Of a stretch of 64,000 nucleotides of DNA, positions 17,731 to 28,600 are shown piece after piece. The stretch comes from Chondrinema litorale (GTDB taxonomy: Bacteria > Bacteroidota > Bacteroidia > Cytophagales > Flammeovirgaceae). Under the pieces are notes generated by a model, which worked only from the letters and a program-made list of their open reading frames with translations, did no database searches and was not told the origin of the DNA. The position numbers and the translations under genes were made by a program. The first letter of the stretch is position 1. Every line of letters starts with the position of its first letter. The stretch spans positions 62,001-126,000 of the forward strand of contig NZ_CP111058.1 of assembly GCF_026250525.1 (NCBI RefSeq), in the 5' to 3' direction.

Positions 17731-18204
17731 ATGCCAGCTGAACTAGCCAGATATACTTTAAGCAGAAGATTTAAAATCAAAATACAGGATATGATTAAGT
17801 ATATATTCAACTGTCAGACAATAGCTGTTTTATTTGTTTTATCGCTATGCTGGTTTTCGTTTAATCAAGCTCAGGTTTTCAATAAAAGAATAGCATATCA
17901 TTTAAGTGCAGAGCAGGTTTTTGAAGAGTTTACTTTAAATAACCCGAAGGCTATTCAAAAATATTTGGATAAAGAACTGTATGTATCTGGAAAAGTACAA
18001 CGGGTAGCTAAAAATGATAAAGACGAAATTATAGTCTATTTAGGCCCTAGCAAGATGCTATACTATTTAAAATGCATAATGGATAAAGAGTCATCCTCTT
18101 TAAACAAAGAATTAAAAGAAGGTATGTGGGTAGGATTAACAGGAGTGTGCACAGGGTATACAATGAATGTAGATCTTAGTAATTGCCAATTAGTTAATCC
18201 TTAA
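17731..18204 (+). CDS. OB-fold (tRNA_anti-like) exported protein
   Basis: The frame is 157 aa. The internal ATG at 17791 begins a more natural signal or anchor sequence (MIKYIFNCQTIAVLFVLSL) and may be the true start (137 aa). The mature part (KAIQKYLDKELYVSGKVQRV, later GMWVGLTGVCTGYTMNVDLS) resembles the tRNA_anti-like OB-fold family, which is common as small exported proteins in Bacteroidota. In this context nucleic-acid binding is doubtful. It is 107 bp downstream of the PF03640-type lipoprotein on the same strand, possibly in the same unit. Confidence 0.65.
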   Translation: MPAELARYTLSRRFKIKIQDMIKYIFNCQTIAVLFVLSLCWFSFNQAQVFNKRIAYHLSAEQVFEEFTLNNPKAIQKYLDKELYVSGKVQRVAKNDKDEIIVYLGPSKMLYYLKCIMDKESSSLNKELKEGMWVGLTGVCTGYTMNVDLSNCQLVNP

Positions 18205-18507
18205 TTTTATAAGTAAATTAGTAAACACCAGATAGTAATATCATTACATTAAAAACGATTTTTTAATCAGCAAATATCTCCAAACTAACCATTACAATCA
18301 GCTTTACAAGCCAGCCCGATTATTAAAAATATTAGCTTGAATAACCAGTGAAGAACACTCGGTTATAAAATAGCCAACCTCATTACTTTGTGTTTAGTAA
18401 GTCGTGGGTATGGTAGCCGTATTTTACGGCTACTATATTTTTCTTTTTGATTAACACTAAACATACTTCACAGACACAAAAGTATTCACTCCTTATTGTT
18501 ATAAATT
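18205..18507. other. 303-bp intergenic region
   Basis: It contains no credible ORF. Its only clear structure is the hairpin at 18413-18446, which lies over 200 bp from the preceding stop. The stretch before the hairpin might therefore carry an untranslated RNA or a long 3' UTR, but nothing in it is recognisable. Confidence 0.3.
18413..18446 (+). terminator. Rho-independent terminator
   Basis: GTAGCCGTA at 18413-18421 and TACGGCTAC at 18425-18433 form a 9-bp perfect stem with a 3-nt loop, followed by a T-rich tract. Confidence 0.75.
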
Positions 18508-20271
18508 ATGGACAGATTAAAGAATTTGAATTATCAAAGGATACAATTTATCCTATTGTATTTGTTTATACTAGCCAGTATTATTTCGTGTAATCAGTCT
18601 AATTCGCCAGAATTAAGAGCTCCTTTATTTGATAATCTTGGAGAACACAGCTTAAAGATTAGCACCAAATCTGATTTAGCTCAAAAACTTTTTAATCAAG
18701 GGCTTAACCTCACTTATGGTTTTAATCACGACGAAGCAGCAAGAGCATTTAGAGAAGCTGCCAGAATAGATTCGACTTGTGCCATGTGCTATTGGGGAGT
18801 TGCCTATACTTTAGGACCCAACATTAATGCAGCAATGGACGATGCCAATTTAAAAGAAGTAAAAACTTCCATAGAGAAAGCAAAGAAGTTTAAAAACATA
18901 GCTTCAGATTGGGAAAAAGCATTGATAGAAGCAACGGCTAAAAGATACGATTACAACAAAACTGAAGATAGAAGTATATTGGATGTTGACTATGCAAACG
19001 CAATGGCACAAGTACATAAGGATTTTCCCGAAAATTCTGACATTGCCAGTTTGTATGCAGAATCTTTAATGGATTTACACCCTTGGGATTTATACGAACA
19101 TGATGGCTCTGCCAAACCATGGACACAACCAATTGTTGATGTTTTGGAGCAAACATTAAAAAATGTTCCCAAACATCCATTGGCTAATCATTTATACATA
19201 CACTCTATTGAAGCTTCTAGCGAACCTGAAAGAGGCCTCCAAAGTGCCAATGTAATTAGTGAGTTAATGCCAGGTGCTGGACATATGGTGCACATGCCTT
19301 GTCATATTTATATTAAAACAGGGCATTATCATGAGGGAACAGTTATTAATGAAAGAGCGGCATTTGCTGATAGTGTCTATTTGGCAACTTGCGATGCACA
19401 AGGACTCTATCCAATGGCATATTACCCGCACAATTATCATTTTATGGCAGCAACAGCAGCCTTAGAAGGCAGAGCTGATAAAGCATTGGATGCAGCCGTT
19501 CAGGTAGCAGCACTGGCCGACACCAGTTTTTACCGCAAACCAGGTTACGAAACATTACAACACTATAGCACCATTCCTCTTTATGTGATGGTAAAGTTTG
19601 GGCAATGGGAAAACATTCTCAATCAAGCATCTCCGGATGAAGATTTGGTCTATCCGAAAGCTGTTTGGCATTATGCAAGAGGCATGGCATTTTCTTCTCA
19701 AGGTGATAAAGTAAAAGCAAATGAAGCGCTTGATAGTATTAAAGAAATTGCCAAACTTGATGTGCTCAATGAAATAACCATTTGGGATTTAAATGCGGTG
19801 AAAGACCTAGTAGACATTGCTGCGCTTATGTTGGAAGCTAACATTAATGAAAAAGAAGGAAATTTTACAGAAGCAGCTGAGATGTTAGCAAAAGCAGTAG
19901 AAATTGAAGATGCGCTAACCTACAATGAACCGCCAGACTGGTTTTTCTCTGTTAGACATAATTTAGGAGCAGTGCTATTAAAAGCTGAAAAATATGAAGA
20001 AGCAGAAAAAATCTACTTGGAAGACCTTGCTTTTTATCCTGAGAATGGATGGGCACTTAATGGCTTATACAATTGCTTAATAGCCCAGAAAAGACCAGAA
20101 GAAGCAATTAAGGTAAAAGAGCGATTTAATAAAGCATGGCAATATGCAAATGTTCAATTAGACGATTCTAGAATTGATGTACTTGCTGTAAAATCATTTA
20201 AAATTAAACAGCCAAAATCATATCTGGTAAATATTCCTGTGGTTGCTATTTGTAAAAGCAACAATGGATAA
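18508..20271 (+). CDS. TPR-repeat lipoprotein
   Basis: A 587-aa exported protein with hydrophobic leader and lipobox-like IISC (Cys28). It starts with a region seen in many Bacteroidota TPR proteins (LAQKLFNQGLNLTYGFNHDE followed by AARAFREAARIDSTCAMCYW). TPR-like helices recur to the C-terminus (for example LGAVLLKAEKYEEAEKIYLE). Conserved cysteines and histidines (CAMCYWG, HMPCHIY, YYPHNYHF) suggest a metal- or haem-related feature, but there is no canonical CxxCH. Function is unknown. It is monocistronic, with its own terminator. Confidence 0.8.
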   Translation: MDRLKNLNYQRIQFILLYLFILASIISCNQSNSPELRAPLFDNLGEHSLKISTKSDLAQKLFNQGLNLTYGFNHDEAARAFREAARIDSTCAMCYWGVAYTLGPNINAAMDDANLKEVKTSIEKAKKFKNIASDWEKALIEATAKRYDYNKTEDRSILDVDYANAMAQVHKDFPENSDIASLYAESLMDLHPWDLYEHDGSAKPWTQPIVDVLEQTLKNVPKHPLANHLYIHSIEASSEPERGLQSANVISELMPGAGHMVHMPCHIYIKTGHYHEGTVINERAAFADSVYLATCDAQGLYPMAYYPHNYHFMAATAALEGRADKALDAAVQVAALADTSFYRKPGYETLQHYSTIPLYVMVKFGQWENILNQASPDEDLVYPKAVWHYARGMAFSSQGDKVKANEALDSIKEIAKLDVLNEITIWDLNAVKDLVDIAALMLEANINEKEGNFTEAAEMLAKAVEIEDALTYNEPPDWFFSVRHNLGAVLLKAEKYEEAEKIYLEDLAFYPENGWALNGLYNCLIAQKRPEEAIKVKERFNKAWQYANVQLDDSRIDVLAVKSFKIKQPKSYLVNIPVVAICKSNNG

Positions 20272-20375
20272 TATACAGGTTTTAATCAAATAGCTTATTC
20301 AATTTAATAACTCTTTCTACAGAGAAAAAAATTAAATAATTAGCATATCCCTTATAATTATATTTAGTTACAGAT

Positions 20376-20409
20376 AGAATCACCTGTTCTTCAGGTGATT
20401 CTTTTTTTA
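20376..20409 (+). terminator. Rho-independent terminator after TPR lipoprotein
   Basis: AGAATCACCTG at 20376-20386 and CAGGTGATTCT at 20392-20402 form an 11-bp perfect stem with a 5-nt loop, followed by seven or more T residues. Confidence 0.9.
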
Positions 20410-20472
20410 TATACATCAAATTGGTATATTTAGAATAACTAGACACTATTAACCATCTAAATAGCATTTAAG

Positions 20473-22197
20473 ATGCTCAAAAATCTCTTATTTGCTGTAA
20501 TTTTTTTTTCAACCTCCCAAATAGTTTATTGCCAGTCACTGGCGATTCAAGAGTTCAAAAAACAATTACAAGCAGATGATAAGCAAGATACCACCAAGGT
20601 AAATTTGCTCAATCAAATCGGCTTTTCTTATTGGATATATCAGGCAGATAGCTCTGAGGTATATGGCACTAATGCATTAAAGTTAGCCTCAGAAATAAAA
20701 TACCTCCCAGGTATGGCCTATGCCAACAGAATTATTGGAGTTGCTCACTGGGCAAGAGGCAATTACGAAGGTGGCTTAAAACATCTTTTAGAATCTCAAA
20801 AGCTCTATCAATTATTAGAAGACTCTCTCGGTATTGCCAACTCTACCATGAATATTGGCTTAATTTACAGCGACCAAGGAGAGATAGATAAAGCCCTTAA
20901 TCACTTTCTGGAAGCTTTTCATACTTTCGAAAGGCTAGATAAAGCTGAAAGGATGATTAATACGGCGAATCACATCGGCAAAGCTTATTATCGGGATAAT
21001 AATTATAATAAAGCTTTCGAATACTATCAACTCGCATTAAAACTCAGCAAAGAGGTAAATTCCATTTACGGTTCGGGTACAGCGCTGCACAATCTTGGAG
21101 TATTATACAAAGCTCAAAACAAGCTCGATTCTGCCAAAATACTCTGTTTAGAATCTATGGAATATCAGCAGAAATTTAGCGACAGAGTGGGTTTTGCTGA
21201 TAATTATGAAACACTTGGCGACATATTCTTCGAAATGGGAGATTACAACAAAGCAAAAAGCTATTACGAAGAAGGGGTTGAAAAAGCCAAGTTGGTGAGT
21301 TCTAAAAAAATACTGAGTAACATCTATTCAAAGCTGAAAGAAATCTCTGTCATTCAGAAAAATTACAATCAAGCTTTAGAATATCAAGAAGCTTATACTG
21401 CCTTGCAAGATAGCATGATGAATATAGAAAAAATGCGGGCAATGGTATGGCTAGAAAACAAAAATGAATTGGAACGCAAAAATCAGGAAATTACCATTCG
21501 AGAACAAAAAATAACGCTACTACGCAAAGAACAGCAACTCAACAATTTATGGTTAAACATATTTGCAATCAGTTTTGTGCTTGTTATAATACTAGGTTTT
21601 CTCATCTATCGCATCCAAAAAATAAAACACGATAAAGACAAACAACTCTTCTTAAATGAGCAGGTTCTCAACAAAACCAAGATGGAAAACCAACAACTAA
21701 AACAAGAAGAATTAACTAGAGAGTTGCGATTTAAGAACAAAGAACTCACAAGTTATACACTCAACTTTATTCAAAAGAATGAGCTGATGGAAGAGTTAAA
21801 GTTGAAAATTATAGAAATTAAAAAAGCTGCGCCAAAAGATTTAAGTAAACCTTTAAATTCATTATATCGCCAAGTAGAAGGCAATTTCCACAATGATCGC
21901 GATTGGGAAGATTTTAAATTATATTTTGAGAATGTACACAAAGACTTTTTTACTTCGCTTAAAGATTACTGCCCAGAACTAACTCAAAGTGAATTAAAAT
22001 TGTGTGCTTTGCTAAGACTAAATATGAATTTAAAAGAAGCAGCCACCATTCTGGGTATAGCTCCAGAAAGCGTAAAAACAGCCAGATACAGACTGAGAAA
22101 AAAACTCAACTTAGAAAGAGAAGACAACCTGATTGACATTATCTTACAAGTAGAAAAAATGAACGGTAACCTTAAACCTGAAACCAGTAAAACTTAA
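20473..22197 (+). CDS. TPR sensor-regulator with membrane anchor and HTH domain
   Basis: A 574-aa protein with a signal peptide (MLKNLLFAVIFFSTSQIVYC). About seven TPR units follow in the periplasm (for example YANRIIGVAHWARGNYEGGL). A single transmembrane helix at about 357-375 (WLNIFAISFVLVIILGFLIY) is followed by a cytoplasmic coiled coil. The C-terminal HTH (LTQSELKLCALLRLNMNLKE, then AATILGIAPESVKTARYRLR) is of the LuxR-like type seen in Bacteroidota one-component membrane regulators. It probably links an envelope signal to transcription. Targets are unknown; the closest downstream gene is the GH1 glucosidase. Confidence 0.88.
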   Translation: MLKNLLFAVIFFSTSQIVYCQSLAIQEFKKQLQADDKQDTTKVNLLNQIGFSYWIYQADSSEVYGTNALKLASEIKYLPGMAYANRIIGVAHWARGNYEGGLKHLLESQKLYQLLEDSLGIANSTMNIGLIYSDQGEIDKALNHFLEAFHTFERLDKAERMINTANHIGKAYYRDNNYNKAFEYYQLALKLSKEVNSIYGSGTALHNLGVLYKAQNKLDSAKILCLESMEYQQKFSDRVGFADNYETLGDIFFEMGDYNKAKSYYEEGVEKAKLVSSKKILSNIYSKLKEISVIQKNYNQALEYQEAYTALQDSMMNIEKMRAMVWLENKNELERKNQEITIREQKITLLRKEQQLNNLWLNIFAISFVLVIILGFLIYRIQKIKHDKDKQLFLNEQVLNKTKMENQQLKQEELTRELRFKNKELTSYTLNFIQKNELMEELKLKIIEIKKAAPKDLSKPLNSLYRQVEGNFHNDRDWEDFKLYFENVHKDFFTSLKDYCPELTQSELKLCALLRLNMNLKEAATILGIAPESVKTARYRLRKKLNLEREDNLIDIILQVEKMNGNLKPETSKT

Positions 22198-22363
22198 GTA
22201 TCGAGTGCTGTGGTTGCCCAAACCAACAAATTTTGAATTTGCGATATGTTTCTTTTTATATGCTTACATGTAAAGAAAGTCCAAAAATATTGGAATATAT
22301 TTCCCCAAAAATTAAGTGCTATATAAATTACAGTGTCTTAGTTTAAAATTTAAAACAAGGGTG

Positions 22364-23752
22364 ATGAAAAAATTTCCAGAAGGGTTTATTTGGGGTACAG
22401 CAACATCTAGTTATCAAATTGAAGGTGCTTGGGAAAAAGATGGAAAAGGTTGGTCTATTTGGGATGCTTTCTCTCACACTTCCGGCAAAACTGCCAATGG
22501 CGAAACAGGAGATATTGCTTGTGATCATTTCCACAGATATAAGGAAGATATAAAAATAATGGCTGATATGGGTTTAAAGGCATATCGCTTTTCTATATCG
22601 TGGCCTAGAATTTTTCCTGCGGGCACAGGCAAAGTAAATGAGCAAGGGTTGCAGTTTTATTCTGATTTGGTTGATGAGCTTTTAAAATACGACATTGAAC
22701 CTTGGGTTACGCTCTACCATTGGGATTTGCCACTGGCTCTACAAATGGAATACGACGGTTGGTTAGGTGATAAAATAGCTGATTTTTTTGCCGAGTATGC
22801 TGAGGTTTGTTTTAAGAAATTGGGTGATAGGGTAAAAAAATGGATCACGTTAAACGAACCTTGGGTAGTTTCAATTCTTGGTTATGGTCAAGGTGTAATG
22901 GCTCCGGGAAGAATTTCTAACAGCGAGCCTTATTTGGCTGCCCATAATTTATTACTCGCTCATGCAAAGGCGGTTAAATGCTACAGAGACAAATTTCAGG
23001 ATGCACAGAAGGGTAAAATTGGCATTACAAACAACTGCGACTGGCGAGAACCTTTAACAAGAAATCTGGAAGATCAGGTTGCTGCACAAAGAGCATTGGA
23101 GTTTTTCTTAGGTTGGTTCGCAGACCCAGTTTACTTTGGCGATTATCCGCAAGTAATGAAAGAGCGCGTGCAAGAGCGACTTCCATCATTTACAGAAGAA
23201 GAGAAAGAAATGTTGAAAGGCAGTAGTGATTTCTTCGGATTAAACCACTACACCACCATGATGGCAGAAGCAGATACTGGAAAAAAAGTAGAGCAAAATG
23301 TATATGGTAATGGAGGTATTTCTGAAGACCAAGAAGTGATTTTACATGTAGACCCAAGTTGGAAAAAAACTGATATGGGTTGGGCAATTGTACCTTGGGG
23401 TTGTAAAAAATTACTTTTATGGATACAAAATCGCTATAAACCAGAAGAAATTATTATTACTGAAAATGGTTGTGCTTTTGATAATGGCCCTGAAAACGGA
23501 GTGGTAAAAGATACCGGCAGAATCGATTTTTATGATAGTTACTTATCTGAAGCTCTATTGGCTATTGAAGATGGTGCTAAACTCACCGGATATTTTGCAT
23601 GGTCGTTTATGGATAATTTTGAGTGGGCACTTGGCTACGGCAAAAGATTCGGGATGGTACATGTAGATTTCGAAAGCTTAAAGAGAACTCCTAAAAATTC
23701 AGCTTTATGGTATAAAGAAGTAATAGCGAGTAATCAATTACCCGAAAAATAA
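22364..23752 (+). CDS. GH1 family beta-glucosidase
   Basis: A 462-aa cytoplasmic glycoside hydrolase family 1 enzyme, probably a beta-glucosidase or beta-galactosidase. I choose the ATG at 22364 over the frame opening at 22316 because the family N-terminus is MKKFPEGFIWGTATSSYQIE and an AAGGG lies just upstream. The acid/base Glu is in TLNEPW (E165), the nucleophile in ITENG (about 368), and SFMDNFEWALGYGKRFG supplies the aglycone-site tryptophans near the C-terminus. It has no signal peptide, so it would act on imported oligosaccharides. It is convergent with the SusC/SusD pair, a plausible source of its substrate. Confidence 0.95.
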   Translation: MKKFPEGFIWGTATSSYQIEGAWEKDGKGWSIWDAFSHTSGKTANGETGDIACDHFHRYKEDIKIMADMGLKAYRFSISWPRIFPAGTGKVNEQGLQFYSDLVDELLKYDIEPWVTLYHWDLPLALQMEYDGWLGDKIADFFAEYAEVCFKKLGDRVKKWITLNEPWVVSILGYGQGVMAPGRISNSEPYLAAHNLLLAHAKAVKCYRDKFQDAQKGKIGITNNCDWREPLTRNLEDQVAAQRALEFFLGWFADPVYFGDYPQVMKERVQERLPSFTEEEKEMLKGSSDFFGLNHYTTMMAEADTGKKVEQNVYGNGGISEDQEVILHVDPSWKKTDMGWAIVPWGCKKLLLWIQNRYKPEEIIITENGCAFDNGPENGVVKDTGRIDFYDSYLSEALLAIEDGAKLTGYFAWSFMDNFEWALGYGKRFGMVHVDFESLKRTPKNSALWYKEVIASNQLPEK

Positions 23753-23759
23753 AATGGAA

Positions 23760-23779
23760 ATGCCCCAAGACTGGGGCAT
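23760..23779. terminator. Hairpin between convergent GH1 and SusD genes
   Basis: ATGCCCCA at 23760-23767 pairs with TGGGGCAT at 23772-23779 (4-nt loop). It is GC-rich, central to the 59-bp gap, and probably bidirectional; the T-tracts are short. Confidence 0.65.
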
Positions 23780-23811
23780 CTCCAAAATTTATGTATAGAA
23801 CCATATTTTGT

Positions 23812-25605
23812 TTACCATCCAAAAATCTGAGAAAGATTAGGATTTAGAGTTACCTGAGTTTGAGGTACTGGGCGGTAGTAATACTTTGGTGCAACAAACT
23901 CACCTCTATCTGCCACAGTTTGTACAGTTCCAGACTCTCCGTTTTCTAGATATACAGAAGCATCATCACCTTGGCTACCCACTCTGTAATATGTCAGTGT
24001 TTCTCCCAGTTCATTTACTTCTCTGTCTTCTCCTGATGGAATTGACTCAGAATTAGCGATTAAAATGATATCTTCAATACCATCACCTGTTAAATCATAT
24101 TTGCCAAGTCCCGGAAAATACAAACCCTCTGGCTCAACTTCTAAGTTATCACCAGCTCCCCAGCGCATGATGTCATCATAGCGATAGCCTTCTAAGGCCA
24201 ACTCAATTCTTCTTTCTCTTCTAATTTCTAACAAAGTTGCATTGCTAATTGATGGATATCTTGCCTGTTGCACAGGGTCAACCTCAGGGTTTAACATTAA
24301 ATCTGGCATGCCAGCGCGTGCACGTAATTGATTGATAGAGACATCTAAATCTGCTTGGCTAAGTTCTCCCAACTCTGCTTTTGATTCTGCATAAATTAAA
24401 AGAATCTCGGCATATCTAATTACTGGAAAATCAACACTGTTTATTACCTGCTGATCGGTGTTATTTACATAGCCCTTGATCATATGATAGCCTGAGAAGT
24501 TCTTTTGCAATTGCTGTATATAAACTCCCCCACCTTGAGCATAGGTGCCTGTATTTATCAGTTCCCAACCCGGAAAAGCATAAGTCTGGCTCAATCTAGC
24601 ATCACGGCTTTCAAATTCTTCCACAAACTGCTTTGTCTCATAGCCATCTTGGTTAGCATAATAAGAACCATCTGCCATTAAATAAGACTGCATTAAATCT
24701 TTAGAAGGGCTCGACTCATAGTTTCCAAAATACCATTGTCCCCAGCCACTATTTAATACATCCGATTCGTAATAAGTACCCAAAATCACTTCTGGATTGT
24801 CTTCTAAACTAGTGCTTACAAATAACTCAGCATAGTCAGTTGCAGGATTTCCAGTATTATAGATTGAGAAATCACTATTATTCATAATGTCTTGGGCAGT
24901 TGTAGCAGCAGTATTTAAAAACTCAGTAGCTGTACTTTCTAAACCTAATTCACTATGGTATTTTCTATAAGTACCTTCATATAAAGCAAAACGAGCTAAA
25001 AACGATTTTACTACCCAAACATCCACTTCATCCGTCGCCTGACCATCCTGTACATACTCCGCAGCAAACTCAAGGTCTTCCATAATCTTACCTACTACAA
25101 ATTCTCTTGAATCTCTTTCTTTGTAAAGGGCTTCTTCGTCACCAGTTTCAATTGGCTCTTCATACCAAGGCACATCAGAAAAACGCTTTACTTTATTGAT
25201 GTAAAATTTGGCTCTAAAGAATCTACCTACACCTACATAGTGATTAAGTAATTCTTCACTTATTTGCGCTTTGCTACTGTTTGCAAGAAAGATATTGATA
25301 GCTCTTAAATCACCCCAATCCCATCCGCTAGTAATCGTTGCAGCAGAGGCATTACTTACCATAATGGTTTTTAACTCTGTATTACCTGTAGTTGCTTGGT
25401 TATCTGTAGCAGCATCTCTTCCGTAGCTACCAATACCAGCAAAATTGTACAAGTTGTATAAATAAATTTTAAGGTCTTCTTCGGTATTAAAGAAGTTTTC
25501 AGTACCAATTTCAGTTTCAGGGAAACGCTCTAGAAATTCATCATTACAGGCTGAGGCACTAAAAATCAAGCCTACAACTAATATGATTTTATATATTTTT
25601 TTCAT
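23812..25605 (-). CDS. SusD/RagB family outer-membrane lipoprotein
   Basis: A 597-aa surface glycan-binding lipoprotein that caps its SusC partner. The signal peptide ends in a lipobox (SASAC, Cys20) followed by NDEFLERFPE, typical of the family. The N-terminal TPR-like SusD fold (NTEEDLKIYLYNLYNF) and the C-terminal RagB/SusD region are both present. The latter includes RYAEILLIYAESKAELGELS, the INQLRARAGMPDL segment and the RRERRIELALEGYRYDDIMR motif. Length is normal for the family. It lies 21 bp downstream of the SusC gene, so the two are cotranscribed. Confidence 0.96.
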   Translation of the reverse strand: MKKIYKIILVVGLIFSASACNDEFLERFPETEIGTENFFNTEEDLKIYLYNLYNFAGIGSYGRDAATDNQATTGNTELKTIMVSNASAATITSGWDWGDLRAINIFLANSSKAQISEELLNHYVGVGRFFRAKFYINKVKRFSDVPWYEEPIETGDEEALYKERDSREFVVGKIMEDLEFAAEYVQDGQATDEVDVWVVKSFLARFALYEGTYRKYHSELGLESTATEFLNTAATTAQDIMNNSDFSIYNTGNPATDYAELFVSTSLEDNPEVILGTYYESDVLNSGWGQWYFGNYESSPSKDLMQSYLMADGSYYANQDGYETKQFVEEFESRDARLSQTYAFPGWELINTGTYAQGGGVYIQQLQKNFSGYHMIKGYVNNTDQQVINSVDFPVIRYAEILLIYAESKAELGELSQADLDVSINQLRARAGMPDLMLNPEVDPVQQARYPSISNATLLEIRRERRIELALEGYRYDDIMRWGAGDNLEVEPEGLYFPGLGKYDLTGDGIEDIILIANSESIPSGEDREVNELGETLTYYRVGSQGDDASVYLENGESGTVQTVADRGEFVAPKYYYRPVPQTQVTLNPNLSQIFGW

Positions 25606-25626
25606 GTTATTATTTCAGCTTAAATC

Positions 25627-28600
25627 TTAAAAGTTCACATTCAGACCAATCGCATATCTTCTTAAGAATGGATAAGAATATCCTTTACCAGTACCTCTCG
25701 CAGTACTTACTGATGGATTGTATCTCAAATTATCGTTGATAGCCTCAGGATCGTAATAATCTTTCACTTCAGACCATTCTGCCAAGTTTTCACCACTCAC
25801 ATAAATTCTCACATTACCCACATTTATCTTATTTGTAAGACTTGGAGGAAGTGTATAGCCAATAGTTAGGTTTTTAAGGCGGAGGTAAGCTGCATTTAAC
25901 ATATAGCGAGTTTGCGGAATTGCCAGACCCATAGATTCATCCACTCTTTCGCCAAGGTTTCTATCTGCTAACCAAGATTGTAAAACAGGATATTTTGCGT
26001 CAAGATTAGCATCTGCCAAACCTGCATCTATATAAGCTTGCGAGTGTTGTGCTCTTTCTACTTCGCTATCTGCAGTGGCTCTGTAGAAATCTAACAAATG
26101 AGGTGCACCACCAGCATAAGGTTGCTGATAAAAACCCCAGTATAAGTAATCAAGCGGATAGTAATCTCTTTTACCAACACCTTGTAAGAATATGGAAGCA
26201 TCAAACTGTCCCCAGTTCATACTTAAGTTTAAGCCATAGCGATAGCGTGGAGAGATGTTACCAATAACTGATAAATCTTTAGGATCAGAAGTAGTTAATC
26301 CTTTTTCGATAGCACCGTTACCATCTAGGTCTTGATATTTTGGCCAACCCGGCACAATTGTAAGCGCTCCCCAAGGAATAATGCTTGATTCGTCTAAAGA
26401 AGCAATCTCGTCTTCGCTTTGGAATAAACCATCACTTTGTAAGCCCCAGATTTCACCCAATTCCATGCCTTCATAGTATTGAGTTAAGTTTCCGTTTGGA
26501 TTGTCAAATCTGGTGATGTACGATCTACTATCTGAAATGATAAACCTTGCATTAAAGCTAAAAGGTTTGTTTGCAACAAGGAACTGATCGTTGTAAGCCA
26601 AAGAGAATTCCCAACCTTTGGTTTCCATATCAGCAGCATTTTCTTTTGGTTCGCCTGCACCTAAAACATCTGGCAAATCTCTACCTTGTGTAAGCATATC
26701 CTTGGTGTTACGCTTATAGATATCGAAGTTTGCCGTAACTTTTCCATTTAAGAAACCAGCATCCACCCCAAAGTTGAAAGTAGAAACACTTTCCCAAGAG
26801 TAATTTGAAGAAACTAATTGAGGAGGAGTAATCGCAACTGGTCTTTCACCACCTACAAGCAAACCTGCCTGATATGCATCCATACTTGAGATATAACCAT
26901 ACTCTCCTACTGCTTGGTTACCCAAAGAACCATAAGAAGCTCTTAGCTTAAGGGTACTCATTACATTTTCTAATGGTGTAAAGAAAGATTCTTCATCAAC
27001 TCTCCATGCTAATGATGCAGAAGGGAAGAAACCAAATCTGTCATCTTTAGGGAATTTCGAAGAACCATCGTAACGACCATTTAACTCGAAAATGTAGCGA
27101 TCTTTTAAAATGTAGTTCAATCTGTAAAATGCACCTCTAATTGCCCAATCAGAAATTTCTTCATCTACTAAAGTATTACCTGTAGCGAGAGCAATCGTTG
27201 GCAGCGAAGCAGAAATTACATCATTACGCTGTGCATAAAACCACTCACTTCTATAATACTCTTGATTAAAACCAGCAATGGCGGTAAGGTGGTGTGCACC
27301 AAAAGACTTATCGAAAGTACCGTAGATATTTAAGACATTGTACTCTTCTGTTTCTGAACTTTTGTAAGCTGTATTAGAACCTGTTTCTCTTACATCTTCT
27401 GGACCATAACCAATCTGATATTTTTTAGTATCCCAAGCTAAAGTTGTCTCTCCTCTACGGAAAGTAAAGTCAGCATTTAACTTTAAGATATCTTGCAATA
27501 CACTTACTTGTGCAGTAAAACGAGATTGTAGACCATTATACGTTTCGTTTGACATGCCGCCATTTGTTAATCTAGCACCCATACTTCCTACAGAAGTATT
27601 TGCCCAAGTACCATCAGGATTTTTATCCCAATCTGTAGGATGGAAATTGTAAATAGAAGTAATATTCATTTGAGTAGGGATTACTCTATCTGTAGCAGAA
27701 AGGAAAGTGTTATTTCCCACTTTTAACCATTTATATGGTTGATACTCCACTTTACTTCTTACACCAAAACGATCGTAATAATCGTCGGCCAGTTTTAAAG
27801 CACCATTTTGTTTGTTGTAATTACCAGAAATAAAATAGTTGGCTTTGTCAGAAGAACCAGAAAGGGAGATTTGGTGGTTTTGAGAAACTGAATAATCGCT
27901 CATAAAATAATCTGCCCAGTTTCTATTTCCCATATACTCCCAGCTAGAAGCATCATTCGGGTTTACTCTTACTCCTGTAGTTCCATCAGGATCGTCTGAA
28001 CGCTCTCTTGCCCATTGGTAAGACTCATCACTGTAATTCACATTATCCCAAGGAGTATTATCGGTTGAAGTCTCCAATAACCTCATATAAATGTAAGGGT
28101 CTGTGATTTTGTTCGGAAGAATGGTTGGCTTATCCCAAGAGAAGTTGTTTGAATAGCTAATTTGCATTCTCTCTCCTTTACCAGTTTTCGTGGTAATCAT
28201 AATAATACCAAAAGCGGCTCTAGCTCCATAAATCGCAGCTGAAGATGCATCTTTTAACACAGAAATGCTTTCTATATCTTGAGGAGAAATTCTATTTAAC
28301 TCAATCGGTTCAGAAGGAACACCATCGATTAGAATCAGAGGATTACCACCATTTATCGAAGTAAGTCCACGTATGTTGATGTTGGCAGCCTTACCTGGCT
28401 CACCACTCATAAAATCTATATTCAGGTTGGGCACTGCACCTTGTAAACCTTGGGCGATGTTAGAAATTGGTCTGTTTTCTAGTTGCTTGGCATCTACCTG
28501 ATCTACCGCACCAGATAGGTTTACTTTTTTCTGAGCTCCATAACCTACAATTACTACTTCGCTCAATTGCTCAACATCTTCATCGAGCTTAATATTAAAG

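Noticed and set aside
7823..18404. 13-bp repeat GTTTAGTAAGTCG at 7823-7835 and 18392-18404
   Set aside because: Tens of shared 13-mers are expected by chance in an AT-rich 64-kb sequence; no related context.
20282..20467. 61-codon minus-strand frame before the TPR/HTH regulator
   Set aside because: It is created by the terminator hairpin and AT-rich DNA; no ribosome site and no family resemblance.
22316..22363. Upstream start of the GH1 gene
   Set aside because: The added residues are not part of the family; the ATG at 22364 has a ribosome site and the standard N-terminus.
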